A stretch of 64,000 bases of DNA from Isoetes taiwanensis (Eukaryota > Streptophyta > Lycopodiopsida > Isoetales > Isoetaceae), in NCBI GenBank assembly GCA_021234155.1, contig JAJEKV010000126.1:186001-250000 (forward strand), given 5' to 3'. Under the pieces are notes generated by a model. That model saw nothing but the letters and a program-made list of their open reading frames with translations, searched no databases and was not told the DNA's origin. Numbering within the stretch: the first letter of the stretch is position 1; each line of letters opens with the position of its first letter. Position numbers and translations under genes: made by a program. Below, piece after piece: positions 48,156 through 61,905 of this stretch.

Positions 48156-48775
48156 TAATGCCCTTATGCCAAGCCAATGCCAAAAATATAAAAATTTTTT
48201 TCTCTATTTTTTTTATTTGCCCTTATTTTATATATTATGTATGGAATTGTATAAATATATTTTAATAATAAAATTAAAATAGTGTAGGTATAAGTGCATG
48301 GCTATAAAAAGTAGACTTTTGTCGTGATGTCAAATTTTTTTTTACTTTTCATTTTGCAAGGCTACATAAAATGTAGACTTGTTTTTGAAGGTCTATTTTT
48401 TTCTTGCACTTTATTTTGCATGGTGGGTCTTTATGTGGCCTCAGAACCTTCATCACTTCCAATTCATATTAAACAATGCCAATTATGCTAAGCAAAATGT
48501 CAAAATATAAAATCGTTATTCTCTATTTTTTATTTCCTCGCCCTTTTATTTTTATATATATTATGTATGGAATTGCAAAAAATATATATTTTAATAATAA
48601 AAATTTAAAATAAAGTATAAGTGAAGCGGCATGGCTATGCTAAAAGTAGACTTTGTCGCATGCCATTCTTTTTTTGACTTTCTTTTTTTGCGGCCATAAA
48701 TGTAGACTTATTTTGAAGGTCTATTTTTTCTAGACTTTATTTTGCATCGTAAAAGGGTCTTGCAGGTGGCCTGTT
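48141..48775. repeat. Two-copy tandem repeat, ~320 bases
   Basis: Units at about 48,141 and 48,461 share ATTCATATTAA, TATTATGTATGGAATTG, TTTTAATAATAAAA, ATGTAGACTT, TTTTGAAGGTCTATTTTTT and TTTATTTTGCAT in order. Confidence 0.85.
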
Positions 48776-51492
48776 TCGAATTTCCAAACCGCCCCCACAT
48801 GTATTAGATCATTGGAAACCCTCAAAGAGGGGAAACTAGCCACCGATCTTCTTATCATTGAGCAATGCGATTTCGCCTTAAAGCTTGTTTCACATGAATT
48901 TTTGCATTCTAGATAAAACGTTTCTTTTAGCACGCTATTGCTAGCATTACAACGCTTAATTGGAGCCCGTGACAATTGATCTTCTTTCACGATTGTGGCA
49001 TCGTAATTACAAAAGACTCTTTAAACTCTTGCGCCACCTACCGCTTAAAGCACAAAAGACCTTAAAATTGTTCTAGTCTTATCTAACCCTGAGCTATTCT
49101 CATGTGTCAAAGATATGCCCTCGTGATTTGCATTTTACTTTGAAATACAATACAAGCACTTCCAAATGCAAATTCAAAAACTATACAAGCACTTCTAAAT
49201 GCAGTCTAATAACAATACAAACATTGTAAATCAAAAAACAACACAAGCACTTCAAAATGCATTATGAAAATTTACAAGCACTTTCAAGTGTTTTTTTATA
49301 GGACCTGTTAACAAACAAATTTGGGTGGGGTCTATATTGGGGTTAAATTTAGCTGTTAAAAAAAGTTTAGGTTAATTGTTCACACCATTCCAAAGTAAAA
49401 ATGCTAGACCTCGCGTAAGGGGCTAATTTTTAACGATGAATCTGCTTAAAGGTGGTTCACATGATTCCATTATACAGGTTCAACAATTAAAAGAAAAAAA
49501 TTTAAATGTTAGGTGCAATGCAGTTAACCTCCCTCCCCAGAGGCACTTAAGATCAAGAGTTTTTACCACCCACTAATATAACAATTTATGTGTGAATTCA
49601 ATTTTAACAAAATCCATTACGTTAGCCACTAATTATTGTTATGAAACATTCTAACCGGAATTGCGAAAATTAACTTTAACTGCTCCCGATATATAAATGT
49701 ATTTTATCAAATTCGCGGCGTAAAAAATTAACATAACGACAGAACTGGGGCAAAGTCAATTTAGTCATGAAAGAAAGCGATTTTAACATAATATAACGTA
49801 AGTATGAACTCAATGCAAGAGGGAGATAGACAAAGTCATAACAACAATTCCCACCTCTATAACCACGATTCGCTAAAGTCTGCGCAAAGATAACGTTAGC
49901 TTCCATAGTCCAAAATTCTTAAACAATTATGGAACCTACTTCCTTATTAATCCTTATCGCACCACACTATTCCGATTAGCCATTAAAATATGGAAACCCG
50001 TCATCTAAATTGAACCTAAGGGTTTCAACAAGAACAGTCGTATAGCTTCCAATAATAAATATAATTTTTTGGGTTTCCAAGATATCCATCCAATTGTACT
50101 TTATTGAAGAAAGCTTTTTCCCGTGTGATTTTTTTGTTCTTAGTTCTCCTCCCATTCCATCTTCTTTTCATTTGGCGGATTGAGGAAGGCCTACAATTTG
50201 ATCCAGGAAACGCTTTGAAGTGCATGGTGAAATTTTCTGAGTTCGGCAATTTCGCTTCATTTTTAGCTTTTTAACTGCTTGAAAAGTCTACGATTTTGCG
50301 AAGCAAAAAACTCTTGCGTAATCGTAGGAGAGGTTTGCCTATTCTTTTATATCCACTTTTAATATATCAGTCTTGATTAGTTTTGTGATGATTTTCCTCA
50401 TATAGCTCATCCATGACTTTCAAAATGAATTTTATAAGGTTCTGAATTGCCAGATTACAACTCGAGCATATTCTCATTTCAATCGCCTCAAGTTTCACAT
50501 TGCCAAGTAAACCGTGTATTTTCTTTTATATGTTACCGTTTCAGTTCCCAGTCACACATAGTTTAGTATTGCATTTTAGATAATAGGATAGGGTTTCAAG
50601 AAACCATGCCTAATCTCTTACCTGTTTGTCTTCGATCTCATTTGAACTCTTGGAAATGCCAAACCCCTAAAATTTGAGTGTTCTAAGCATTCTAATTTCT
50701 TTGTTCTCGTGGAAGTTTTGATCGTTATAATCTCTACTGATCAAATTTCCTCCTAGTGTGATTTGCAATACTTATCAGCAACAAATGTGGTTTTAATGTA
50801 AGAACTTTGTTGGAATTATTAAGATACTGTAGAGCTAAAGCGAAAGACTGAAGTCTGAAAATGATACCTCTAAGTTGAACTCTTCTTTACAAATCCTACT
50901 CAAATGCTAGTGAAAGATGCTACAAGGTACCACTTTTTGAACCCCTAAAAAGTACCTGGCTAATCGGGTACTTTTAAACCGGTAATTGTTTTTTCTTCCC
51001 ATTAAAATTCATCCAAAGGTCTGGAATTGAAGTTGACTGCATTCTAAGAAAAGAACCGCAGACCAAAGGGGAAACAATGTATGGATCAATGAGACCTAAT
51101 CCAAAGATCAGCCACAAAGAACATAAGGCACAAGTTCAAATAATGAAGGTGCCAAGGCAAGCCGGCAAGAAGGCGCTCGAGGAAACGTGGAGGCTTGTTG
51201 TTCAAAATGGAATAGGGATCGGTGCATCGTGGTGGGGTGTGGAATGTTAATACCTTAAAAGCTCGCGATGTATACAATGGAGGATGTTTTGGCAGTTTAC
51301 ATCTAGTTTTTGGAAACCTGAGAACATGAAGCTGTAATCAACGGCTTTTCTCATCGACTCCGGCCTGAACCATAAGGGTTGAGGTAGCTGGGCATTTGAG
51401 AGCTATTGCTATATTAGAACGTAATTTACACACATATCAAATTGCAAACCACGTAGCTACAAAAAGCAATACGTACTCGAACGAAGTACGAA
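48776..51492. other. Intergenic, no recognised gene
   Basis: AT-rich. A minus frame at 50,025-50,249 (GRRTKNKKITREKAFFNKVQ) and a plus frame at 51,078-51,248 (KVPRQAGKKALEETWRLVVQ) look somewhat protein-like but are not recognised. Confidence 0.45.
49145..49290. repeat. Short tandem repeat, ~33-base unit
   Basis: ACAAGCACTTC.AAATGCA recurs four to five times with AATTCAAAAA-type spacers. Confidence 0.85.
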
Positions 51493-52168
51493 NNNNNNNN
51501 NNNNNNNNNNNNNNNNNNNNNNNNNNNNNNNNNNNNNNNNNNNNNNNNNNNNNNNNNNNNNNNNNNNNNNNNNNNNNNNNNNNNNNNNNNNNNNNNNNNN
51601 NNNNNNNNNNNNNNNNNNNNNNNNNNNNNNNNNNNNNNNNNNNNNNNNNNNNNNNNNNNNNNNNNNNNNNNNNNNNNNNNNNNNNNNNNNNNNNNNNNNN
51701 NNNNNNNNNNNNNNNNNNNNNNNNNNNNNNNNNNNNNNNNNNNNNNNNNNNNNNNNNNNNNNNNNNNNNNNNNNNNNNNNNNNNNNNNNNNNNNNNNNNN
51801 NNNNNNNNNNNNNNNNNNNNNNNNNNNNNNNNNNNNNNNNNNNNNNNNNNNNNNNNNNNNNNNNNNNNNNNNNNNNNNNNNNNNNNNNNNNNNNNNNNNN
51901 NNNNNNNNNNNNNNNNNNNNNNNNNNNNNNNNNNNNNNNNNNNNNNNNNNNNNNNNNNNNNNNNNNNNNNNNNNNNNNNNNNNNNNNNNNNNNNNNNNNN
52001 NNNNNNNNNNNNNNNNNNNNNNNNNNNNNNNNNNNNNNNNNNNNNNNNNNNNNNNNNNNNNNNNNNNNNNNNNNNNNNNNNNNNNNNNNNNNNNNNNNNN
52101 NNNNNNNNNNNNNNNNNNNNNNNNNNNNNNNNNNNNNNNNNNNNNNNNNNNNNNNNNNNNNNNNNNNN
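51493..52168. other. Assembly gap (676 N)
   Basis: Unbroken run of N. Long open frames across it are artefacts of translating N. Confidence 0.99.
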
Positions 52169-52329
52169 TCATTACGTAATTGCTTTAGCGAATAAAGCCA
52201 AAAGTTTATTAATCGAGAAAAGCATAAAATTTACACTTCATCTAATCACAGAAGTTAATAAAAAGCCGATGTCAGAGCACGAGCCCGAGTACAATGTACT
52301 CTTACCTGCATAGAGACTAATGATAATAA

Positions 52330-54060
52330 CTGCATTCAAGATAATCAATCGTGACAAGCAAGCCGTCGCTTCTAATTCAAGGAGAACATTCATAGTCGCT
52401 AAATATTCTTTTCAGGTCGCAATAACACCTAAAAGGAATAAATGCCCCGAAGATGGAAGTTCATGAATGGCCCCATATCGCACCATAGGAGCCAACTCCT
52501 GAATCTGCGATGAAATGCCTTTGTTTAGCCGGGAGGCCATACTAGATAGACGCCAAGAGGATGCATCTAAGCAAATCTTGAATGTACCTAAACAAACCTT
52601 AGCCCAACACCGGTTGAACTCAAGACAAATCAAAGAGACAATGCTCAAGAGTCTCAACGCCCCAGCGGCGATGCATACCGCAGATATGCGAGGATCATAC
52701 GGCGTCGAAAAGGCATTAACCCGCCAGTACCCGCGTGGGATAACCCACACCACAAGATGTGAATTTAGGTGGAGCAAATCATCCCAAAGCCACGCCATGC
52801 AAATACATTAAAAGTGGGCCGTGGAACCTCAGAGGGTGCCAAATCTATCCGCAAATCAGCTAAAAGAAGGCGAATATACTCAACCGACAAATTGCTTGCC
52901 TTTGTGAATATTTTCATGACAAATTCCCATGGCACCTCCTTTCTCAAAGAACACCAACTTCTGTACTATAAGAGTAAATTCTTTCTCAAGCGCACTTTCT
53001 CCCATAGAGATATGTCCCAACGAGTAGAACTTTGCCTGTACCAGCAGAGAGGGCGACCCGGCCATATAAATTAGCGCTTGAATAGAGACACACCGGGGCA
53101 ACCCATCGCCTCTCGTGGTAAGGGGAAATGAACCGAGGTCGCCAATGGAGGTGCGAGGGTTCAGAGGCAAAGTGGTGCCTACTCACCATGGAGTTCCAAT
53201 AGGGGTGTGGATAGAGGCCGTAAAAGATGTCCGACCGCCCTATGTCAGCCAACAAGCCACACAAAAACGGAGCGGCCTGGTGCTGGGCCGAGTTCAAATA
53301 AAGCCCAAGGTAGGACCGGTTTGATGTACCTTCGGGCTTAGAGGGATACAGCGCGGGATCTGAGTTTACCTAAGAAGGCGCGGAACCAGAAACGCTTTGC
53401 GCTGTGCTATGCAGCTACTTCCACTTTGGCATTTACACGCTAAAATACAACACCTTCCCAAATTCACGTGCTTTTTAGAAGCACCTCGTGTCCGTGCATG
53501 GGTATCAGTTTCACCCAGTAATGAAGAGTCATGGAATCGCTCCCGAGATCTGTGCAGCAACATGAAACAAAAGGCCACAATTGCCTCTACTTCGCCAATC
53601 CAAAATACATGGCTCGAAGCAAAGGTATCTGCCTTGGCAAGTAAATGCCTTCAGAGACTTCCTTTTTAAACGTAATAGTAGCTAGTGCATTGCCTTTGAA
53701 CACAATGAACATAAATAAAGATGCACGGCTTATTGGGTCCACTATGCCTTTGGTCGTCGCTACACTCATGAGACCAAACGCTATTTATATATGGGCCTGC
53801 CTGCTAAATATTTCTCTTTATGCCGTAAATGGGCATATCCTCTGCAACAGACCAGAGTAAATTCCACTTGGAGACCGGAGCTCCTTAAACATTGTAAGTA
53901 CATGTTGGGGTTCTGTGATGTAGGGATTAGTATCTTGTCAGAAGCTAATATAATTAGGAACCTCTCTTTCAAAGGTGCATGTTTTAACACTATTTTAAGA
54001 TGTAATTTGCTATGAGTCAAGAGCCACTTTCGCGAAAAAATTCTTTTTTGCAAATTTACT
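52330..54060 (-). pseudogene. LINE ORF2 fragment (RT to C-terminus)
   Basis: On the minus strand, in order: CLRSSGLQVEFTLVCCRGYA ... YLAGRPIYK (53,781-53,930), matching the RT block before the catalytic region; TKGIVDPISRASLFMFIV ... ALATITFKKE..EGIYLP (53,600-53,760), matching the RQGDPLSP..F region; LLKST..WEGVVF.RVNAK, matching the SGL.VN..KS region; and near the end GVETLEHCLFDLS.VQP (about 52,600-52,670), matching the zf-RVT C-terminal domain (C...ETLEH.LF.CP.V). Several frameshifts. The 5' endonuclease part was not found; the 3' end may lie in the gap. L1-type, from motif order. Confidence 0.7.
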
Positions 54061-57000
54061 AAAGTGCATTATTCAACCAAAGGATGGCAGCATTTGCTGT
54101 TCCTGCGCGGCTTCGTCAGAGTCGTTACCTTGAAAGGTAACCATTTTTCTTTGTGAAAATTTAATGCCGGAATTATCAAGTAACCCAACAGATTGAGTCC
54201 ATCGCATTTTCAACAAGCAGCCCGGCAAATTACTAATCATGAGAAATCCAATTTTACAAAGATGTTCGGTGGATTTGAGAAAACTTCAACTACAAGAACA
54301 GAAATAGAATAGTTTTTTTATCGCCCACCGAGACCAATCGCCTATGGGACTCCAGATGGTATGAATACGCGAGCATATAATTGAAAGATACATAAACATA
54401 GGCAGTATCGAAAGACAATGTGACATTTTTAAGCTTTTTCTCAACTCTTAAACTTGTATGCCTTTACATTTGACCCAGATCAAATTTAAAGAATTGGGAA
54501 TATTTTGCATCGATAGCGTGACAGAAAGATACTAACACAAAAGATTTTACTGATCCACAACTTTTCAAGCCCTGCACGACTCGACTCGAATGGGCAAATG
54601 GTACTATTCTTACATGGCAGCCACCTATGGAGGTGCTGGTAAACTAGGTGGGACCCAATATGGAGCAAGGAGTGCGTCATTAAACCAGATGTGTTCTTAC
54701 AAATTTTATTGTTTTATGTCAGCTTAATTTTATTTTAGCCGATTTGGCAACGGGTTCCAAATCCCTTACGAGTCAGCTCTAGATATTCTATGTTGACTTA
54801 TAGGTTTGACTTTATTGCAAAGGTTGCCAGTACCGCCGGTGGAAAATGGGGATTTGACTACCATCATGGGACTTGGTGGATAGCCCTAACGCACCCGTAA
54901 GGAATGCGGCAAGAATATTATGTAAATCAATGTTCAAAACAAATCTATAATGACAAAACAAACTATAATTATTCTGATATAACGCACATTGCAGTACCTT
55001 AATATTTGTCTTTCCGCCAAACATGACTTTGAACTTGTAATTAAGCCCCTTCACCCTCCGCCATGGAGGGCGCAACCCTCCCGTATGAAAGTAATCTGCT
55101 CTGTCGGTTTAAACATACCACATAACGTCAGCTTTCAATTATCCTTTATTTGGCAAAATGCCAAAATGAAGTTACAAATGGCTACAACAAGTTACCCAGA
55201 AGAGAGCAAAGGGAGTTACAAATGAAGTTACCCCAAGATGGAGCAGTTGATCTACAAATGAAGTTACCCTGTAAGCCGCATCAAAAAATATCGCACATCA
55301 GAACTGCCTCACCAACAATACTTCTTATGATTGGAATTCCCCGTGTGTGAATTTTGAAGCTCTTGAATCGCGGCATTATGAGCCATTGCCAGCCTACAAC
55401 CCCGTACAAGCTTTTTATTTGTGCCGTAAAAGCTATATGGCGCTAACGGTTATCCCGTATCCTAACTTATTATATTGAGAACAGCGATCAAACAATTTCT
55501 CCCTATGAGTGTAACGCCTGATTACAACTTTATGATACTTGGTGGAAATGTGAAACTGAGGGATGCATCTATGCTTCTTATAGTTGTTTTATTCTCATAC
55601 ATACAGCAATAAAGGTGATAGCACCCATTACACGAAGACTGAACCCCTTCACCCTTTGAGGGAACAATGGAGTCAAGCGCCACCCAATACCGAAAGTATT
55701 GTATCGAAAAGTTCCTTTTAAACATTTAAACAGATTTGCATGCAATTGTTGCAGGAAGTGTATGCGGTTATTGCGGCTAATTGCCCGCCGTTTTATGGTG
55801 TTATATATGGATACTGTAAAACGGTGTGATGTGTCTATCGTCTCTATGGTACTGTGTACATGGCCTCTATAAGGGGATGTGTTGGTTTGCCTTATGGTCT
55901 CTTTGTGTACACCTATCATTCAAGAGTATTTGGGATAAATTACTTGTAACATTCAACAATGATAGATGAATTCAACGGCGGGCTTCATCGTCATCCGCGC
56001 ACATAACATTATGTCGCTACCAGTACTTTGATGAAGGCCTTGTAGTATCTTCTAGTACAACCACCAACCTTAAAATATCCTATAATTTTGTCATCAGAAA
56101 GCTTCTCTTACTCAGCATCTTTGATGAAGCCTTGTAATATTCTAGTACACCCTATACCCTTTAAATATCCTGTGTACTCTCGTCAACATTGAGAATGCAT
56201 CAATAAGATATATTTTTTACATATATGCAGCGCTTATATGCGTCGAAACATATTGGCTGGCGAGATAATGTATAGAGATACGATGCCTTCCTTAAATGTC
56301 TCACCAACACTTGACTTTTAAAATTTCATAGCTACGAAGCTGAATGGACTAGCCAACAAACTAACAATATAAGGTCGTTCAAGCTACATGGTAAAGAGTT
56401 CACTAAAGTCGGTTAAACTATTCTCATTGGCTTGCTGCATACTAAAATGTGCAGAAAACATCCTCACCATCATATGAATATGTATTAGGACCACACACAA
56501 GCGATAAAGTTAGTGCTATTGCCCTCACACGAGAAAGTGCACATATACTAAACTATCTAGCAACAATTTCTTCAACAGCAATGAGGATGGCAAACAAAAT
56601 AGTTTGTCCATAAGATCGATGTTTATAGTTGTAGCTTTTTACATCATAACATACTGCCATATGTTATCCCTTAAGCAATACTGTACTTGAACATAAAGAG
56701 ACGCTAACTACCATTAGGACCTAATGGCAAGATTTTTTTGGTCACTTGTGTTACACAAGCTCACATGTTACTATTCGCACTGCCTAACCGCACCAAAATG
56801 GTCACGTAATGAGTCACCCGTGGTTTAATTTGGTTGCCGAGGAGTCTACAAAGCCCCATCCATTGCTATCCGTGATCCGTGACAAACACAACACACGTAA
56901 AAATGCACAAGCACAATTATAGAATTTGAAAGACTAGGCCTGGCCTCGGCAGACTATCGATGGTTTCAGAAGCCAAAGAGCGCAAGATCACAGACGAAAT

Positions 57001-57423
57001 ATATTGAGCGCATATGTAGCATCCTTTAAACACGTGATTCTAAGGGAGGACCCCTCTTTTTTTTTTACGACAAAATTTAATCCGCCGCCTATCCTCTACT
57101 GCCACAAAATGGTATATTGATCCCCTTTGGGGATCCAGCCAACAGACTCCGCAATCACCATAGTCAAGGTTCCTCCTTCGCTCGATGTGCATGCCCGCAT
57201 GGAAAGAGGCAAATCAATCCAAAATAGGGAATCTCAAACCTCGTTCTAAATCATACCAAAGGAAAACGTCGTCTAAATCATGCCAGCTAAAAATGTTATA
57301 ATTTTTTGAAGTACCGAATACACAAAATCAAAACACAACAATCTTAAAGAAATCATATAAGAAAAACCAAAAACCTTCCAAAACTACAAAAAACCCAACA
57401 CAGCCACACATATTTATATTCTT
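54061..57423. other. Intergenic, no recognised gene
   Basis: Short frames only. A patch at 55,160-55,275 repeats TTACAAATGAAGTTACCC-type units three to four times. The repeat at 56,019-56,190 is listed separately. Confidence 0.5.
56019..56190. repeat. Two-copy tandem repeat, ~91 bases
   Basis: TTTGATGAAG.CCTTGTA.TAT, TCTAGTACA, CC.TTAAA.ATATCCT and TCGTCA/TTGTCA occur in the same order in two adjacent units. Confidence 0.75.
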
Positions 57424-59455
57424 CAAATCTTATAGTATCTTATTGATCTCATATACATTATATACCCTAACATGTGGAACATACCCCACAAACGCAGGAT
57501 CCACCACGAAAGCCCAAGCATCCCTAATGTAAATATGCACCTAAAACAAAAACCGGCTTGTGGGGAATTTGATTACAAGTATGAGTAAAGAATGGTTTGT
57601 GTTTAGGTGTAAAACTTTTGAAGAGTACCCTCGAGGAAAAGTATAACAAAGGTACATACACATGGACAAAGTGATATAATACAATAAGATGCAATTCTAA
57701 ATTTGTGCAATGTATTTCTTCTTAGTTCAGCGCATTTAATGGGTTCAGCATGTGATTGACACTCAACCAAGCGCATACATTGCGGGTTATGGAACTTTGG
57801 ACCCACCCATATTTTTGTATGAGACTTGAATCCACCATATCCTTGTAACTCCTTTTAATGATGTGTGCTTACCATATGAATTGATGTTGCACCTTGAATT
57901 TGAGACTCTGAAGAAGTCTTGGACATAAAGGCAAACTACCACGCATTTCCTATGAAACAACAGCACCAAATATGTATGTAGTATATTTACATATCTACAA
58001 AAGTCTAATACACCATGTTATTTTACTTCAGAAATAATACAACTACGTAATAATTTACCAGGAAATAAAGGGAAGCATATTTAATAGAAATGAAGAAAAA
58101 GATATGTTGGACCACAATGGTGTGCACTTGTAATTTAATTATATTAACTTCGTGGAGACAAACGCTACAATTGAAATTAGACGCTTTGGTTTTTACAATG
58201 CATCACGTAATTTATTTATTTATTTTTTTACTACAAACAATAGAGGAAAGATGAACAGGAAAGGGAGAAATATACTGACCCAAAATAACTTCCATGTTAT
58301 AATTAATTGTCTTTGTGATGCCTATTATTCCTAGTAAGTACTATCTAGTTGTATTATTTAGTATATATTATATAGTTGGGATAGAATTTGCTCGAATAAT
58401 ATTCCTAGAATCCAAAACATTAAAATAATCTCAAGAAATCATGCTAAGAAAGAAAACCAAATCTTATAGGGCATCTATTGATCTCGGCATACATTATAAT
58501 TTCAACATGTGGAATATACCCCACAAACGAGGATCCTGGCTCACCTAAAAGGAGGCACATGAAGCATCCTTAATGTAAATATGCACCTAAACAAAAGTGT
58601 GGGTTTTAGGGGGAATTTGATTACAAGTAATATGAGGGCGAACATTTGTGTTTAGGTGTAAAACAGCATTAGCTGTAAGACAAACATTTAATAGCAATGA
58701 TGTAAGCATATATAATACAATAAGATGCACAATTTAAATTTGTGCAATGTATTTTAGTTCATGATTTAATTTGTCTAGCATGTGATTGGACAACTCAAGC
58801 GCATACATTGTGCGTTATGGAACTTGGACCTCCTATACTTTTGATATGATCCTTATATGATATGATAAAAATTCTATCTCTATTATATTCTATTCTCAGA
58901 ACCTTAATGATATATGTGCTTACCTATATGAATTGATGTTGCGCCTTGAATTTGAGACTCAAGAAGTCCTAGTGATAAGGTAATTATCATTGCATTTAGC
59001 AGTTAATATTCAGCACCAAATGTGCATCGTATATATTCAAATATCAGATATCGAGTTAAAGCTCCAATACAACTACATAATATTTACTGCGAATAAATAG
59101 AACTAGGTAATATTTGGCTCTGGAACAATAAGGGAATATGAATAAATGAGGCGATATATTTGGACCCTCATGATAGCGCTTTGTAATATCATATTAACTT
59201 CCGTATACCGCTTACAATTGAATGCATACTATTTTATATGCATCTAATTTTTTTACTACAAAACAATAGAGGAAAGATGAATTGAAAGGGAGAAAAGATA
59301 CTTTGGACCATAATAATGCAAATTTGTATTTTGAGTCATATCAACTTCCATGTTGTTCAATGGATTGTTTTGTCCTCAGATGAGTCTATTATTCCAGTAA
59401 GTACTATCTAGTTATTTCGTATATATTGTATAGTTGTATTAGACTTTGCTCGACA
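57424..59455. repeat. ~1.03-kb tandem duplication
   Basis: 57,424-58,400 and 58,458-59,455 align along their length: CAAATCTTATAG, ATACCCCACAAACG, AATATGCACCTAAA, GTGTTTAGGTGTAAAAC, GCGCATACATTG, ATATGAATTGATGTTGC, ACAATAGAGGAAAGATGAA and AAGTACTATCTAGTT, all in order. Each unit starts with a piece homologous to the interior and right arm of the foldback elements at 0.1 and 59.9 kb. Confidence 0.9.
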
Positions 59456-59792
59456 TCCAATGAATGTATGCCATACATTTCGTTGATGGTTGGGTGCCTT
59501 GCTGTGAAAGGCAATGGTAGCTTGCTTTTTATCAAGACCTAGACTTCTATGCAATATCAATTCATCCTATAGTATAGGGTGGGTCCAGCCCCATACCAAC
59601 AACATGATGGGGTTCATGTCTATACCCCACAAATATGCTGTTGGTTAGTCTGATCATACAATTATCAGCATGCATTAAATTGAAATACATTACACAAATT
59701 TCAAACTACACATCTTAATCATTATACATCAGCCATTATTAAAGTTTGCTATTCTCTCCTCTATATAGTATTATTATATCTTTCCCATGGAT

Positions 59793-60205
59793 CAAGGTAA
59801 TTTTTTCACACATGAACACAAACTATTTCCTCATACTTACAAATAAAAATTCTACAACGGTCTTTTGGTTTGTCGCATACATATTCATACCTGGGTGACT
59901 CGAATCGGTAGAGCCGTTGGATAAGGCCGTATGCCCTTTATTCCTCGATCTAGGACCGTATATAGAGATCCTCATTTGTGGGTATGCGTGTACAAGTTTT
60001 GATATACTATATAACACAAATACAAAATACTATAAGATTTTGAGGCAATGTACTATATGCTGCTGATTTATACATGTATAATATGATTTTTAGGGCTCTC
60101 GTCACGCACACGCCACCTCGTGGTGAATATGCACCCAAAACCAAAGGGGCTTATGGGAATTTTATTTTAAGTGTGGAATGTAATGGTTTATGTTATATCT
60201 AAAAT
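59793..60205. mobile_element. Foldback/MITE-like element, copy 2 (inverted)
   Basis: In reverse complement this follows copy 1: GGTTTTGGGTGCATATTCAC, then CTTATAGTATTTTGTA, GAGGAATAAAGGGCAT, ATCCAACGGCTCTACC and GAGTCACCC.GGTATGAATATG. The two arms (about 59,793-59,905 and 60,110-60,205) still pair but are more diverged than in copy 1. Confidence 0.75.
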
Positions 60206-60339
60206 TTTTTTTATACGGCCTTCAAATAAAACCAAAGGGGTCAATGTAATGAATTGTATTACTTATTTTAAAAAATTTAGTCTTGGTTGTTTATTATAAA
60301 ACTAAGCGCTAGTATATCTTTTGAACATGCAACACAACA

Positions 60340-60720
60340 TGGTGAATAGTCTCAAGGTACATTCCCTTGGTAAGAGGTTTGCTAATACTTTGAAATGCTT
60401 ATAACACCTAAAAATCAGATTGAAGATTGCTTTTATGAAACTTTAGTAATACGTATGTAATGCCTTTGCACTTTGCTGTACTGAAAAATCTTGCACAAAC
60501 ATCTTCTTCAAGGATGTGCCTATATGATATGTAAGCATCCGCAACAAAATTTGACCGATTTGAAAGATAAAACCAATGATAATACTTCTATCGCAAGGCA
60601 TCGTAGTTTATCTCAAGGTGTTTATATGTAATCGCATTCATTTGTAGATCTTTTTCTACATCAAACTCATAAATCTAACAAAGCACAATGAGAAATATAA
60701 TAAGATGAAATCAAGATTAT
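60340..60720 (-). pseudogene. Possible copia RNase H tail
   Basis: The minus strand gives ILEEDVCARFFSTA and, after a shift, LANLLPREMYLETIHHVVL. These recall the copia end (HFIREK...G.I...YV.T..Q.ADILTKPLPR..F..LR). Single-copy, shifted and unsupported by LTRs, so tentative. Confidence 0.3.
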
Positions 60721-61279
60721 CTCATAATTTTGCCAATTTAAGATTTATTTCAAATCTTATAGAAGTCAGCCAACCGATTTTCACACCCTCTGTCAATCTT
60801 TCTTCATCAGTCCAGTCAAAAATACTTCTTCCCCAAACTCCAGCGGATCTCACATGACCTTTGTGGTTCATGAAATTGGGAACAAAATTTCCTTTCCTCG
60901 TGTTCCGTCAGGAGCAAGCTTATCTCAAAGTCCCGGTTAGAGGTGGCTGGAGCGTGTTATGCCGTGTTCCTTGCCACCTAAGAGAGAGGAATTTCATAAT
61001 TAATAATTACAAACAGTTTAAATAAATAAATCAAATTTAAGTTGCATAGTTGAGCAAATGAGCTCATTCATTCTATCTCAGATAAGCTTCCCATTATATA
61101 CATGTACCAATTGGTCATGATTTCATAAATTGAGTAATCCAATTTCTAATTTGCCAATCAAGAAAAGGCCGGGAAGGATATTATATAATTTTTACTTGCT
61201 CCAAAGCGTTACTGCACATTATATAGAGAATAGATTTTGACATATTTTCTCTTTTTTTAACATTCAAAATTTTTTATCA
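60721..61279. other. Intergenic, no recognised gene
   Basis: AT-rich with no frame over 60 codons that I can support. Confidence 0.5.
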
Positions 61280-61905
61280 TTCACCATAGTATTTCCGTCC
61301 ACTCTGTAGATTGCCTTTTAAGTTCTCACGACATTCCTGTAGATTTGCTAGATTTATACATTTATGATATTCCTTCAAGATTGTGTTATATGTTTCTAAG
61401 ATTCCATTATATTTTATAAGAGTTCTCTTGTTGTGATTCCTTAGATTCTTTAAGGCCTCATGAAGATTTCTTTGGATTTCCATACATTTGCCTTATATTT
61501 TATGAGATTCCTTTAGATTTCTTGAGATTCCCTTATTTTCTAGAATGTTCTAGAACATTTTAGAAAGTTCTAGAGGATTCTAGAATGTTTTAAAGCATCA
61601 TGTCTGATTGCATGTTCCTCACGATGCAAGGATTAAAATTCGGTCCACAAATTCTCCAAGATTCTATATGGCGCTGCGTTTTATGAGATTCCTCACAGGT
61701 TGCATCAAGATTCCCTTAGGTATTCCGCATTTAGGAAGGGTTTACATACATTCTCTTATATTTAATGAAGATTCTTTTGGTTTTGTAAGGATTTTATGAA
61801 GATTCCATTAGGTTATATTATATCCTATCAAAATTCCCCTAGATTCTCCATGGTGTTATGGAGATTCCCTTATGTTTTATGATATTGCCTTAGATTTCGT
61901 AAATG
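61280..61905. repeat. Degenerate AGATTCC minisatellite
   Basis: Repeating text such as TTTTATGAGATTCCTTTAGA and TTATGGAGATTCCCTTATG recurs about every 25-50 bases in one orientation, broken near 61,545-61,600 by TTCTAGAA units. Confidence 0.75.

Noticed and set aside
49145-49290. CRISPR-like array
   Set aside because: Units are directly adjacent and degenerate, with no unique spacers, and the DNA is plant nuclear.
51396-52313. Long open frames of 305 and 248 codons
   Set aside because: They cross the run of N, which translates without stops.
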